This document shows, piece after piece, positions 18,945 to 28,324 of a DNA stretch of 64,000 nucleotides. The stretch is taken from positions 2,852,001-2,916,000 of the forward strand of contig NZ_CP094527.1 in assembly GCF_022811725.1 (NCBI RefSeq), written 5' to 3'. Origin of the DNA: Mucilaginibacter sp. SMC90 (GTDB taxonomy: Bacteria > Bacteroidota > Bacteroidia > Sphingobacteriales > Sphingobacteriaceae). Position numbers and translations under genes: made by a program. Below the pieces are notes generated by a model. The model had not been told where the DNA came from. It saw only the letters and a program-made list of their open reading frames with translations, and ran no database searches. The first letter of the stretch is position 1; every line of letters starts with the position of its first letter.

Positions 18945-18972
18945 AATTAAATGTTAATTAAAGGTGTATATT

Positions 18973-19194
18973 TTATACGGCATCTTCAATATGGAAACGT
19001 GATGCAGGGCCCGACATGGAGATTTCGGATTGAGAGTACAAATAATTGGAGGACGAATACTCATAAACAGTCACATTTTTTAAAGTAACTGTAATGTTTT
19101 CATCCTTATTTTCAAAAAAATCAACCTCTCCCAAAAATGTAAGGTTAATGTTCAAATCAGTAATATATATCTTTTTTGTAACGGGCTCACTCAT
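18973..19194 (-). CDS. Small beta-rich protein of unknown family, paralogue of 19758-19997
   Basis: The 73-residue protein has no signal peptide or membrane segment. It shares with the gene at 19758-19997 the pattern KKIYITDLNINLTFLG / QKIHLTDLEQNITFAG, then -T(V/A)T-(K/R)(N/D)(V/I)-VY(E/D)YSSS--L(Y/F)S--E. Alternating hydrophobic residues suggest a small beta-sandwich. Two paralogues kept at this short length argue that both are real genes. I recognise no family and propose no reaction. Both lie antisense to the polysaccharide genes, on either side of a single-domain response regulator. Confidence 0.65.
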   Translation of the reverse strand: MSEPVTKKIYITDLNINLTFLGEVDFFENKDENITVTLKNVTVYEYSSSNYLYSQSEISMSGPASRFHIEDAV

Positions 19195-19360
19195 AGTTTA
19201 ATTATTGGCGCAAAGAAAATAAAATTTTATATCAATCTTTTTTCGGGATCAAAAGAAATGATTGTTTTTTAATTGGATCTATGTGATTGCTTTTAACTGA
19301 CATAAATTGTAGTACGCTAAAATGCTTGTTCAATTATAAACTCTGCAAAACCTAACCTTT

Positions 19361-19750
19361 GTGAAATTAATATTTATTGATGATGAGCTAATTCAACATT
19401 TTATTATTCAAAGAATGATTGAAACGTATTTATCATATCTGCCGTCAGCTAAATATTATTTCGATGCAACAAAGGTTCTTGATTTTTTAGTTGAACACAA
19501 GGCTAACAGTAACGAGCTGCCCGATATGATATTTGTTGATATTAACATGGCTATCATGAGCGGTACCTCATTTCTACATAAATATAATAAGCTGAGGCCC
19601 CGATTAGCAAAAAAAATAAATATTTATATTATGTCTTCGTCAATTGATCCCTCAGACCTGGCGTTGTCAAAAAAATATGATTTTGTTTTAGATTATATTA
19701 TAAAGCCCTTAACAAAAGTTACGCTCAGAAAAATATTGGAACCTGCATAA
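19361..19750 (+). CDS. Single-domain response regulator (CheY-like)
   Basis: The 129-residue protein is a receiver domain only. It has the acidic pair D7-D8 (FIDDE), the phospho-acceptor D60 in FVDINM, the switch Ser at 92-93 (YIMSSS) and K115-P116 in IIKPL. There is no output domain, so it must act by protein contact or in a phosphorelay, as CheY or Spo0F do. The start is a GTG, supported by the canonical spacing of the acidic pair. No histidine kinase lies in the window. It is embedded in the polysaccharide locus between two paralogous unknown genes, which suggests a role in controlling matrix production, by inference only. Confidence 0.88.
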   Translation: MKLIFIDDELIQHFIIQRMIETYLSYLPSAKYYFDATKVLDFLVEHKANSNELPDMIFVDINMAIMSGTSFLHKYNKLRPRLAKKINIYIMSSSIDPSDLALSKKYDFVLDYIIKPLTKVTLRKILEPA

Positions 19751-19757
19751 TAAGGGT

Positions 19758-19997
19758 TCAGCTATTTACACAACAAGAAGTAACTGCCTCCATATAGATC
19801 TTCCCCTTGCTTTTTTTAAAAGTAGTTTCCCTTAAACTGAATAGGGGAGCTGATGACGAATAATCATAAACTTCAATATCCCTCATGGTAGCAATAACGT
19901 TGTCCCTTTCTTCTTTATACGAAGTAAAAAAGCCCGCAAAGGTAATGTTTTGTTCAAGGTCGGTTAAGTGAATTTTTTGGTGAGGGCCTGGCATCAT
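19758..19997 (-). CDS. Small beta-rich protein of unknown family, paralogue of 18973-19194
   Basis: The 79-residue protein starts with two Met (19997 and 19994) and aligns with the 18973-19194 product over about 50 residues. The conserved core is KIHLTDLEQNITFAG...VIATMRDIEVYDYSSSAPLFSLRE. Unlike its paralogue it ends in a cysteine pair (TSCCVNS). It is convergent with the response regulator gene, 7 bases apart end to end, and divergent from the Wza-like gene. No known family is recognised. Confidence 0.62.
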   Translation of the reverse strand: MMPGPHQKIHLTDLEQNITFAGFFTSYKEERDNVIATMRDIEVYDYSSSAPLFSLRETTFKKSKGKIYMEAVTSCCVNS

Positions 19998-20053
19998 TGA
20001 AAATATGCTTTTGAATAAAGAATAAAGTGTATATGCCTGCTATACGGTTTTCT

Positions 20054-20080
20054 TCAGATAATGTTGCAACAATTATCTGA
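20054..20080. promoter_or_regulatory. 27-base dyad before the EPS export operon
   Basis: The arms TCAGATAAT (20054-20062) and ATTATCTGA (20072-20080) are perfect inverted repeats, and the 10 bases spanning most of the centre (TGTTGCAACA) are themselves a perfect palindrome. It lies between the divergent small gene (start 19997) and the Wza-like gene (start 20204). It could be an operator for a dimeric regulator or an RNA hairpin in the leader. No T-run follows, so a terminator is less likely. Confidence 0.45.
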
Positions 20081-20203
20081 TCATTTAAAGTTGCTGTTCA
20101 ATTAATCATATTCTTCTTACAACAGCTAAAATCCAAAGTAATCTCTTTTGAGTTGCCGGAGATAAACTCACGGCCGGTTTTTAAAGAAATAATTAAATCA
20201 ATC

Positions 20204-20992
20204 ATGATGAAAAATCAATTATTTGCTACTTGTTTAATTTTAATGGCCTTGTTGGCATCCTGCAGCAGCTACAAGGAAAATATTTACTTCCAGGGCCTTG
20301 AAAGAAACCCGGAGATGGCTTACAAAATCACCAACTTTTCGCCGCCAACAATACAGCCCGGTGATGTTTTAGCGGTAACTGTTAAAAGCTTAAATTCAGA
20401 CGGATCGGCCATTTTTAATAGTGGCTCTGCAAGTAGTACTTCAGCTAAAGGCAAAGACGCCGGCGCGGCTGCACCTTCCGGAAACGATGGTTATCTGGTA
20501 AATAAAGATGGCGAAATTCAGCTTCCGTTGGTGCACGGCGTTAAAGTGGGCCAGCTTTCACTTGAAGAGGCCGCTGATGCTATTAAAAATAAAATTTCAT
20601 CATACCTGAAAGAGGCCGATGTTACTGTGTCTTTGATGAATTTTAAAGTTTCGGTATTGGGCGATGTGGCTCACCCTGACGTGCTTTCGGTTACTGACGA
20701 GCGGTTTTCTATCACTGACGCGCTTAGCAGGGCGGGTGACCTTACCCCAACGGCCAACAGAAAGAATATTTTATTGGTTAGGGAAATTGATGGTAAAAGG
20801 AAATATATAAACATCGATATCACCTCTCCAAAGCTGTTCGAATCGCCATATTATTACCTTAAAAGTAACGACCTGATTTATGTTGAGCCGGGTAAAGATA
20901 AGTTTGCAAGCCAAAGCACAACATTTAAAATACTGCCAATCATAATTTCAATAGCCTCGTTGATATTGGTTACTTACCAGGTAACTAAATAA
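20204..20992 (+). CDS. Wza-like polysaccharide export lipoprotein
   Basis: From the ATG at 20204 (262 residues) the protein begins with a lipoprotein signal peptide ending in LLASC, so Cys is lipidated and the protein sits in the outer membrane. The frame is open to an earlier ATG at 20153, but that would bury the signal. The Poly_export domain (PPTIQPGDVLAVTVKSLN ... GYLVNKDGEIQLPLVHGVKVGQLSLEEA) is followed by a SLBB domain (VSVLGDVAHPDVLSVTDERFSITDALSRAGDL). A hydrophobic C-terminal helix (ILPIIISIASLILVTYQV) may span the outer membrane as in Wza. It pairs with the Wzc-like kinase 38 bases downstream. Confidence 0.93.
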   Translation: MMKNQLFATCLILMALLASCSSYKENIYFQGLERNPEMAYKITNFSPPTIQPGDVLAVTVKSLNSDGSAIFNSGSASSTSAKGKDAGAAAPSGNDGYLVNKDGEIQLPLVHGVKVGQLSLEEAADAIKNKISSYLKEADVTVSLMNFKVSVLGDVAHPDVLSVTDERFSITDALSRAGDLTPTANRKNILLVREIDGKRKYINIDITSPKLFESPYYYLKSNDLIYVEPGKDKFASQSTTFKILPIIISIASLILVTYQVTK

Positions 20993-21030
20993 TATACCCT
21001 AAAAGTTATTTCAATAAATAAAAATATAAT

Positions 21031-23364
21031 ATGGACGTTGCTAATTCAAACGATTCAGGTTCGGCCAAAATCAGGGTCTTTTTTAATAAGATCTTGTTTC
21101 ATTGGCCATTGTACCTCATTTTCCTGACTGTATGTTTTGGGCTTGCCGTTTTTTATCTTAAGTATAAACGGCCTGTTTACCAGATATATGCCAAGGTGAT
21201 GGTTAAAGACCAGCAAAAGGAAGCAAACAAAGCCGCCCTCGAAGCCATTAATTTAACAGAAGCCCAAACCGGCATTGATGAGCAAATGGGCTTAATGAGT
21301 TCGATCCCGGTAACGAAGCAGGTAGTAGAAGACCTGCAACTTTGGACTACCTATCTTGAACCAACACCATATTATTCATATAAAGACATTTATAGCAGCA
21401 CTCCGGTGCAGTTTAAATTAATCAGCCGCGGAAAAGGATCATTAAATTCGGTATTTGATGTTGTAATTGAAAGCGACAGTACGTTTTTAATAAAACAGCC
21501 AAAGGAAAAATCAATCAGGTTTGCATTTCAAAATAGCCTTGTGAATACCTTTGGCACATGGAAGCTTGATAAAACGCCTGATTTTAACCGGTATATAGGT
21601 AAAACTATAAGGATAAAGTTACGCGAGATAGATGATGTTGTAGGTTATTATCAAGGTGCTATTCACGAATCGCCGGTAGCTAAAAGTTCGACAGTTATTT
21701 TTAGACTGGAAGATGAGGTACCCGAAAGAGGACGTGAAATTGTTGATGACCTGATAAGGGTTTACATGGCTGCCTCGGTAGAAGAAAAGCGTCGGTCGAC
21801 TCAAAATACCATTAAGTTTGTTGAAGAGCGGTTGGGCTCTATTACCCAGGAGTTAAACAACGTTGAAAACAAGTACACCGGGTATAAAAGTGTGCGCGGT
21901 ATTACAGAAATAGCCGACCAGTCATCCCAATACGTAGGCGGTGCCCAGTCAAATGATAAGCAGCTTAACGACATCAAAATTCAAATAAGTGTTTTGGATG
22001 GTGTTGACCGCTATCTTAATTCTGATGATAATAAGGGCAATACACCGTCAACTTTAGGCATAAGCGATCCGACGCTGCAAAGCTTTATCGACCGCTTAAA
22101 TGATTTGCAATTGGAGAAAACCAAAATGCTGTCTACATTGCCCGAAAGTAATCCTTTATTTAATCCTATAAACCAGCAAATAGCTTTAACACGGGCTGCC
22201 TTAAAGGAAAATTTAAAAACAACCCGCGCTTCGTTAACGGCAACTCAAAAAAATTTACAAAGCGTTGGCTCTATGTACCAGTCAACCATACGCAGCCTGC
22301 CAGGTCAGGAACGAGACTTGAAGGATATAGACCGGATGAAGGGTATTAAGGAAAACCTATTTGTTTACCTGCTTCAAAAGAAGGAAGAACTGAGTTTAGA
22401 TTATGCCTCAACCATTTCTGATGCAGCCATAATTGACCAGGCTCATAACGGATCACAAAGCGCACCAATTCCCGGATCGGTTTATGCAATGGCATTTTTA
22501 TTTGGCCTAATTGTACCTACAGGAATGATATACGGACGAGAGATCTTAAAAAACAAAATCTCAAGTAAAAGTGCCATCATTGAAGGTACAGGATTACCTG
22601 TATTAATTGAGATCACCGATTCAGATAGTGAGGAACCGATTGTGGTGCTTAATCAAAAAACTTTTATCGGCGAACAATTCAGGGATCTGCGTACCAAATT
22701 AAGTTATTTGCACAATAACAATAATAACCCAGGTAAAACCACGCTTTTTACTTCGAGTATCTCGGGCGAGGGAAAAAGTTTTGTAATTAGTAACCTTGCC
22801 GCGGTTTTGGCCATTGCCGGGCGAAAAACAGTACTTATTGAGCTGGATTTACGTAATCCAACCCTGGCAAAACGCTTTAAATTGAAAAACCCAACCGTTG
22901 GTCTTACTGATTTTATAATAGGCGACGCCACTCAAGCACAAATACTTCAAACATCTGAAATTTCTGACGACTTGCACATTATTTGCGGGGGAGCTGTTCC
23001 GCCTAATCCTTCAGAATTGCTTGGGAGCAAGCAACTGGCCGATTTGATTGCCGAACTGAAGTTAAAGTATGACCACATACTTATCGATACTCCTCCGGTT
23101 CATATTTTGACAGATGCTATGATCATTTCGCCTTTGTGCGATCTATGCTTATACGTAATCAGGCAAGATTATACCCCGAGCCAGGAACTGGGCTTTATAA
23201 GCGAATTGAGCAATGATAATAAACTGCCAAGGATGAAGCTGATCTTTAATGCCGTGAAAAGCGAGTTGCACGCAAACAGCTATATCTATCAAAAAAACAG
23301 CTATATCAAAGAACCAACCAGAAGCATGAAAAGCAAATTGAAAAAATTTGCAAGCAGGTTCTGA
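21031..23364 (+). CDS. Wzc-like polysaccharide co-polymerase and tyrosine autokinase
   Basis: The 777-residue inner-membrane protein has a first helix at about 25-45, an N-terminal Wzz domain, a long coiled-coil periplasmic region with a GNVR-like segment (about 260-460) and a second helix near 487-505 (GSVYAMAFLFGLIVPTGMIYG). The C-terminal BY-kinase domain has Walker A SISGEGKS (about 576-583), Walker A' VLIELDLRNP and Walker B HILIDTPP (D686). The tail carries few tyrosines (Y751, Y753, Y758), fewer than the cluster seen in E. coli Wzc. It controls chain length and export together with the Wza-like protein. Confidence 0.95.
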   Translation: MDVANSNDSGSAKIRVFFNKILFHWPLYLIFLTVCFGLAVFYLKYKRPVYQIYAKVMVKDQQKEANKAALEAINLTEAQTGIDEQMGLMSSIPVTKQVVEDLQLWTTYLEPTPYYSYKDIYSSTPVQFKLISRGKGSLNSVFDVVIESDSTFLIKQPKEKSIRFAFQNSLVNTFGTWKLDKTPDFNRYIGKTIRIKLREIDDVVGYYQGAIHESPVAKSSTVIFRLEDEVPERGREIVDDLIRVYMAASVEEKRRSTQNTIKFVEERLGSITQELNNVENKYTGYKSVRGITEIADQSSQYVGGAQSNDKQLNDIKIQISVLDGVDRYLNSDDNKGNTPSTLGISDPTLQSFIDRLNDLQLEKTKMLSTLPESNPLFNPINQQIALTRAALKENLKTTRASLTATQKNLQSVGSMYQSTIRSLPGQERDLKDIDRMKGIKENLFVYLLQKKEELSLDYASTISDAAIIDQAHNGSQSAPIPGSVYAMAFLFGLIVPTGMIYGREILKNKISSKSAIIEGTGLPVLIEITDSDSEEPIVVLNQKTFIGEQFRDLRTKLSYLHNNNNNPGKTTLFTSSISGEGKSFVISNLAAVLAIAGRKTVLIELDLRNPTLAKRFKLKNPTVGLTDFIIGDATQAQILQTSEISDDLHIICGGAVPPNPSELLGSKQLADLIAELKLKYDHILIDTPPVHILTDAMIISPLCDLCLYVIRQDYTPSQELGFISELSNDNKLPRMKLIFNAVKSELHANSYIYQKNSYIKEPTRSMKSKLKKFASRF

Positions 23365-23440
23365 TCATTTCATAATAAACAGGGCCAATATCTAACTATA
23401 TGCATTTCATGCACCTACCTCAACATTTATTACCTGCTAT

Positions 23441-24742
23441 ATGAAAAGTTTAACAAGTAACCTTTCTGTAAATGGCAGGTTTGAGAAATGGCAGCAATGG
23501 ACCAAACTTGTTGCCGTTACATTTTCTGCACAGGCAGTTATTCAACTACTGGGCTTATTAACCGGGATCTTGATTGTGAGGTTGCTGCCTACAACAGAGT
23601 ACGCTTTTTACACACTGGCTAATACCATGCTTGGTACAATGACAGTATTGGCCGACGGTGGCATCTCATCAGGAGTGATGGCGCAAGGGGGGAAAGTTTG
23701 GCAGGATCGTGAAAAATTGGGCGTTGTAATTGCCAGTGGACTTAAACTGCGTAAAATCTTCGGCATATTTAGCCTGCTGATCTCGTTACCTGTACTTTTT
23801 TATCTGCTTGTACATAATGGAGCATCGCCACTATCTTCTTGTTTTGTGGTACTGGCTATTATTCCATCTTTTTTTGCTGCATTAAGCGATACATTGCTCG
23901 AAACAGCTTCCAAGCTGCACCAGGGAATAAGCAAATTGCAAAAAAATCAGCTATCTGCAGGACTGGGCCGTTTTGTGCTGATGATAGGTTCGTTACTGGT
24001 ATTTCCGTTTACTGCTGTTGCAATATTAGGAAATGGTATTCCACGTATGTGGGCTAATCTTCAATTAAGGAAAATCTCGGCCGAATACGCAGATCCTGAG
24101 CAAAAATCAGATCCGGCTATTGAAAAGGAAATACTTACAATAGTAAAGCGCTCGTTACCGGGTGCCATTTATTTTTGTGTATCAGGACAGATAACCATTT
24201 GGCTCATCTCAATTTTCGGCAACACGCAATCAATAGCCCACGTTGGCGCTTTAAGCCGTTTAACTACAGTATTGACGGTTTTTACCAATTTGTTTAGCAC
24301 ACTGGTTGTGCCCCGTTTTGCCAGGCTGCCCGAGCAAAAGAAATTGCTGGTACAGCGGTTTATTCAAATTGAAACGGCGCTTTTTGTGATCAGCTTTTTT
24401 ATTGTTGCCATTGTATTATTGTTCCCTTCGCAGGTGCTGTGGATATTGGGCAAGGGCTATGCAAATCTCAATAAAGAGATGTTATTAATTACCATTTCAA
24501 GTTGTTTGGCTATGCTTGCCGGCGTTACCTATTCAGTTTTGGTTTCGCGTGGCTGGATCATTAAGCCGGTAATTAATTTAACCATCAATATATTGTTTCA
24601 GGTATTGCTGGTTGTTACCATGGACCTGTCAAAAACAACCAATGTGCTGATGTTTTCTATAGTAGATTTTTTGCTTGCCTTTATCATTTTAATTATATAC
24701 TTCATTTACAGGGTTTCCAAATTACCCAAACAAACACTTTGA
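23441..24742 (+). CDS. Wzx-like polysaccharide flippase
   Basis: The 433-residue protein has about 12 hydrophobic segments and the look of the MOP/polysaccharide-synthesis family: FSAQAVIQLLGLLTGILIVRLLPTTEYA at the N-terminus and a late LLITISSCLAMLAGVTYSVLVSRGW. It would flip undecaprenyl-linked repeat units to the periplasm. Its stop overlaps the start of the acetyltransferase gene (TGATG), giving translational coupling. Confidence 0.88.
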   Translation: MKSLTSNLSVNGRFEKWQQWTKLVAVTFSAQAVIQLLGLLTGILIVRLLPTTEYAFYTLANTMLGTMTVLADGGISSGVMAQGGKVWQDREKLGVVIASGLKLRKIFGIFSLLISLPVLFYLLVHNGASPLSSCFVVLAIIPSFFAALSDTLLETASKLHQGISKLQKNQLSAGLGRFVLMIGSLLVFPFTAVAILGNGIPRMWANLQLRKISAEYADPEQKSDPAIEKEILTIVKRSLPGAIYFCVSGQITIWLISIFGNTQSIAHVGALSRLTTVLTVFTNLFSTLVVPRFARLPEQKKLLVQRFIQIETALFVISFFIVAIVLLFPSQVLWILGKGYANLNKEMLLITISSCLAMLAGVTYSVLVSRGWIIKPVINLTINILFQVLLVVTMDLSKTTNVLMFSIVDFLLAFIILIIYFIYRVSKLPKQTL

Positions 24743-25299
24743 TGAAACAGCGATTCCCGGCTATGCTAAGGCATAAACTTAGCAATGTTAGCTTGTTGCT
24801 CCGGAAAAAATATTATAAGGTTTTAGGGATGCAGATCAATGAAAAGGTGGTTTTAGGAAAGATAAAATGTAAATGGCCCGGCAAAATCACTGTTGGAAAG
24901 GAAAGTGTGATAGAAGACGACGTTGTTTTCAAAACTCCCCAGCCATTTGCCGAAACCAATTTTGTAAAAATAGGTGAGCGCGTTTTTATAGGCCATGGAT
25001 GCGATTTTAATATCACATTGGGCTTAACCATAGGTGATGATTGCCTTATAGCCGCCAATACAACATTTGTTGACGCGGGCCGTGAAATGAGTCCCGATTT
25101 ACCAATCAATCAGCAGCCTGTTATACATAAGCCAATAATATTAAAAAACGATGTTTGGATTGGGACGCATAGTATTATTCTTCAGGGGGTAACTATAGGT
25201 GAGGGCAGTATTATAGGTGCCGGTTCTTTGGTCAACAAATCAATTCCCGATTACCAGATATGGGCCGGTACACCCGCCCGCTTTATAAAAAACAGATAA
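24742..25299 (+). CDS. Hexapeptide-repeat sugar O-acetyltransferase
   Basis: From the ATG at 24742 the protein has 185 residues; an upstream in-frame TTG at 24739 is less likely because the ATG overlaps the flippase stop. It is a left-handed beta-helix protein with hexapeptide repeats (VWIGTHSIILQGVTIGEGS, IIGAGSLVNKSIPDYQIWAG) ending in TPARFIKNR, as in maltose/galactoside acetyltransferase-like enzymes. It most likely O-acetylates a sugar of the repeat unit using acetyl-CoA in the cytoplasm. The acceptor sugar is unknown. Confidence 0.88.
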   Translation: MKQRFPAMLRHKLSNVSLLLRKKYYKVLGMQINEKVVLGKIKCKWPGKITVGKESVIEDDVVFKTPQPFAETNFVKIGERVFIGHGCDFNITLGLTIGDDCLIAANTTFVDAGREMSPDLPINQQPVIHKPIILKNDVWIGTHSIILQGVTIGEGSIIGAGSLVNKSIPDYQIWAGTPARFIKNR

Positions 25300-25305
25300 A
25301 ATACT

Positions 25306-26274
25306 ATGCAAACAGTTATTTGTACGCTTTTTGAAGGACATTACCATCTTGGCGTTGCGGCATTTGTTAATTCACTTCATAAACATGGTTTTAAAGGAGA
25401 TATTTATGCCGGTTACTTAGGGCAATTACCTCCCTGGGCCAAAGCAGCAGATTTATCTCTTTTTGACGATCATCAGTTAGCTACCTACAAGGTTAATGAC
25501 GATATAAAAATTCACTTTGTTGAGTTAAAAACTTCTTATCACTTAGCCAATTATAAGCCCGATTTTTTAAAGTGGCTTTTTGAAGGGCCCGCCCGCGATG
25601 CGGAAAATATTTTTTACTTCGATCCGGATATCATTTTAGATTATAGCTGGGATTTTTACGAGGAATGGGTATCATTTGGGGTCACTGTTTGTGAGGATGT
25701 AAATTCACCGCTTCCACCCAATCATCCACGTAAAATGGCCTGGAAGAAATATTTTTCGCAGTTTAATATCAACCTCAATCTCGAAAGAGAGATTTATGTA
25801 AACTCAGGCTTTATAGGTGTTAATAAAAAGGATATTGGCCTTGTAGATACCTGGATCATGATCCAGGAAAAAATTGGCCCTTTAATCGGCGGTTTAAGCC
25901 GGGCCCCTTTCCCCGGCGAGGCTAACCTGGCCAAAGAACATGCCGGTGATTATGCTCCATTTAGCAAAACCGATCAGGATGCTTTAAATATAGCAATTGG
26001 TGCATGGGACGGCGTTGTGAGTTTTGTTGGCAAAGAGGGGATGGGCTTGCAGGGAGGCGCTACATTGATGCTCCATGCTTTGGGAAGCCCTAAACCCTGG
26101 CGCATTAAATTCCTGAAACAATCCCTGTTGGGGGTTAGTCCGAGGAGTGTTGACAAGAAATTCTGGAAGTGTGTTGATCATCCTATCAACCTGTTCAACA
26201 ACAATTATATAAAGCGCAAGAGCCTGGTAGTAAACATGGGCGCATTTATCGGCAGGTTTTACACCAGGAACTAA
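25306..26274 (+). CDS. GT-A fold glycosyltransferase, DPD motif
   Basis: The 322-residue protein starts MQTVICTLFEGHYHLGVAAF and carries IFYFDPDIIL with D106-P107-D108 as the likely metal-binding DxD. VNSGFIGVNKKD and FSKTDQDALNIAI follow, matching a GT8-like or nucleotide-diphospho-sugar transferase fold. A late LMLHALGSPKPWRIKF resembles the HxxGxxKPW motif of GT8 enzymes. It is part of the polysaccharide operon, 6 bases after the acetyltransferase. Donor and acceptor are unknown. Confidence 0.8.
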   Translation: MQTVICTLFEGHYHLGVAAFVNSLHKHGFKGDIYAGYLGQLPPWAKAADLSLFDDHQLATYKVNDDIKIHFVELKTSYHLANYKPDFLKWLFEGPARDAENIFYFDPDIILDYSWDFYEEWVSFGVTVCEDVNSPLPPNHPRKMAWKKYFSQFNINLNLEREIYVNSGFIGVNKKDIGLVDTWIMIQEKIGPLIGGLSRAPFPGEANLAKEHAGDYAPFSKTDQDALNIAIGAWDGVVSFVGKEGMGLQGGATLMLHALGSPKPWRIKFLKQSLLGVSPRSVDKKFWKCVDHPINLFNNNYIKRKSLVVNMGAFIGRFYTRN

Positions 26275-26309
26275 GCAAATAATCAATTTTACCGCATTTT
26301 ATACAATAT

Positions 26310-27443
26310 ATGAGGATTTTGCTTGTTTGCGGATCATTGGAACCCGGGCGTGACGGCGTAGGGGACTACTCTCGAAAACTGGAGCAGGAATTTGTGAAGA
26401 TGGGGCACCAGGTATTTCTTTTTGCCCTGAATGACCGCCATGCCAGTACTTTAATTGAGGATGCAGCACGTAAGGAGATCTCAGAAATTCGCATTCCCGC
26501 TTCAATGGACACCCGCGAGCGCTTCGCAAAGCTGCAGGATATCACTGAAGCCTTTGCGCCTGATTGGATAAGCTTGCAATTTGTAGGTTATTCGTTTAAT
26601 AAGCGCGCTGTTGTTTTTGATTTGGCTAAACAGCTTAGGCGCTTAAAGATCAATACTAACGTACATATCATGTTTCACGAGATCTGGCAGGGCGAATCAA
26701 GTGACAGCACATTAAAAGATAAGGTCATCGGTTTTTTTCAAAAGCGATCAGCAATAGCAGTTGTAAAAGCTTTGAAACCCAAATGTATTTCAACCACAAA
26801 CGGATACTATCAAAAAAGCCTTTTAAAAGCGGGCATCAATACCAATAAAATACCGGTATTCAGTAATATGCCGCTTGGCAACCGTAACTGCAACAGAATT
26901 TACGGGCAGTTACCTGCTGATTTCAGGAATAACAGTAATGATTATGTTTTAGCTTGCTTTTTTGGTGGTTTTCATGCTCATGACCTCCTTGTTGAACGGA
27001 TCAGGCAACTATCGGCAGCGGTTAAAGATCAGCTTAATAAAAAACTGACGGTTACACATGCAGGTAAAAGCCCGGGGATAAAGGAACAGTTTGCTAAACT
27101 AAGTGAAGCAACAAATATCCCAATGTATGTATTAGGAGAGTGGCCGGAGAACGATATAGCCGACTATTTAGGGGCCTGCGACGTAAGTCTCTCCAACCAT
27201 CCCAAAGTTTTGTTTGAAAAAAGCGGCAGTATAGCAGCCGCGCTTTACAACGGGTGCCCGGTTATCATTTTGCGCGACGGGTTTGCAGATGATGATCAAA
27301 AAAGGGATGAGATTGATGAATTGAAATACATAAATGATTTTAAAAAATTTATAGATCAGGATACGGGCTTTGCTGAAAAATACAGCCCTCAAAATGCAGC
27401 CGGACAATATAGCGCCATGTTTAAATCGAGTGTAAAATCATGA
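26310..27443 (+). CDS. Glycosyltransferase, GT4-like
   Basis: The 377-residue GT-B-like protein has an N-terminal glycine loop RILLVCGSLEPGRDGVGDYSRKL and a histidine-containing HIMFHEIWQGE. The C-terminal half has VTHAGKSPGIKEQF and EKSGSIAAALYNGCPVIILRDG, the position of the usual E-x7-E region, though the motif is degenerate. Its stop overlaps the next gene's start (ATGA). It is one of eight glycosyltransferases in the locus; specificity cannot be read. Confidence 0.8.
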   Translation: MRILLVCGSLEPGRDGVGDYSRKLEQEFVKMGHQVFLFALNDRHASTLIEDAARKEISEIRIPASMDTRERFAKLQDITEAFAPDWISLQFVGYSFNKRAVVFDLAKQLRRLKINTNVHIMFHEIWQGESSDSTLKDKVIGFFQKRSAIAVVKALKPKCISTTNGYYQKSLLKAGINTNKIPVFSNMPLGNRNCNRIYGQLPADFRNNSNDYVLACFFGGFHAHDLLVERIRQLSAAVKDQLNKKLTVTHAGKSPGIKEQFAKLSEATNIPMYVLGEWPENDIADYLGACDVSLSNHPKVLFEKSGSIAAALYNGCPVIILRDGFADDDQKRDEIDELKYINDFKKFIDQDTGFAEKYSPQNAAGQYSAMFKSSVKS

Positions 27444-28312
27444 CCGTCGGAATAATAACTACCAACTACAACACCATGGAAATGACCTCCAGGTGTATTG
27501 ATCACTGTTTACGTTATGCAGATGACAAAATAGACCAGTTTACTGTTGTTGACGATTGCTCAACCGAATTGTTCGAGAGCAAGTTTAACAATGTGCAATT
27601 GCTTCGTAACCCGCAAAACATGGGTTTGGTTAAAAGCTTAAACAGGGGGTTAAACGCAACCGACACTGATCTGGTGATCCTGTTTGACTCTGACGCCTGG
27701 CCGCTTGAAGAGTACATCATTAAAACAAAAGCTTTTTTTGAGGCCAATCCTACTATCGGTATCGCCGCTTACAGCACCGAAAATGCCGATGGAAATCCGG
27801 CAGTGGCCTTTGAGCCCGAACCCGATGCCATGAGTGTGATACTTGGTCAAAAACTGCACGGCTATTATCAAAAATATTTTAACAAAACCCCTAAGCAAAT
27901 AACTGTGTATACCTGCGCCATGGTGATCAGGAAAGAGGTACTGCAGCAGGTTGGCGGCTTTGATGAAAATTACGATTGGCTGGAGCTTGATCATGATATT
28001 TGCATGAGCGCTATACGCAAAGGCTGGGGCATTGGTTTAATTCCGGTGAGGGCTTTTCATAAAGGTAGCGGTACACCGCAAAAAGTAGGCAGGCGGGTGA
28101 TCCGTTTTTATCAAAACAGGATCAAATTGCTTAAAAAATTTGGTAAATATCCGGCAAAACCACTTTTAAACTCATTGATAGTTGGCCGTTTGGCGATGGA
28201 GTATTTAGCTATAAATACATTGGGCCGCATCAGGATGACCAACGAGGTTAGGGCCGATAAATCTTATTCAAGGTCAAGCCTTATCGGTATGTTTTTTACC
28301 GGGAAAATCTAA
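27440..28312 (+). CDS. Family 2 glycosyltransferase
   Basis: The 290-residue GT-A enzyme has GIITTNYNTMEMTSRCIDHCL, QFTVVDDCST, the nucleotide-sugar/metal motif D83-S84-D85 in LFDSDAWPL, and VGGFDENYDWLELDHDICM (the GT2 ED-like acid region). It looks rhamnosyl- or galactofuranosyl-transferase-like, but the sugar is not determinable. There is no transmembrane region, so it acts peripherally at the cytoplasmic face. It overlaps the preceding gene by 4 bases. Confidence 0.87.
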   Translation: MTVGIITTNYNTMEMTSRCIDHCLRYADDKIDQFTVVDDCSTELFESKFNNVQLLRNPQNMGLVKSLNRGLNATDTDLVILFDSDAWPLEEYIIKTKAFFEANPTIGIAAYSTENADGNPAVAFEPEPDAMSVILGQKLHGYYQKYFNKTPKQITVYTCAMVIRKEVLQQVGGFDENYDWLELDHDICMSAIRKGWGIGLIPVRAFHKGSGTPQKVGRRVIRFYQNRIKLLKKFGKYPAKPLLNSLIVGRLAMEYLAINTLGRIRMTNEVRADKSYSRSSLIGMFFTGKI

Positions 28313-28324
28313 TTGCAAAAAACA

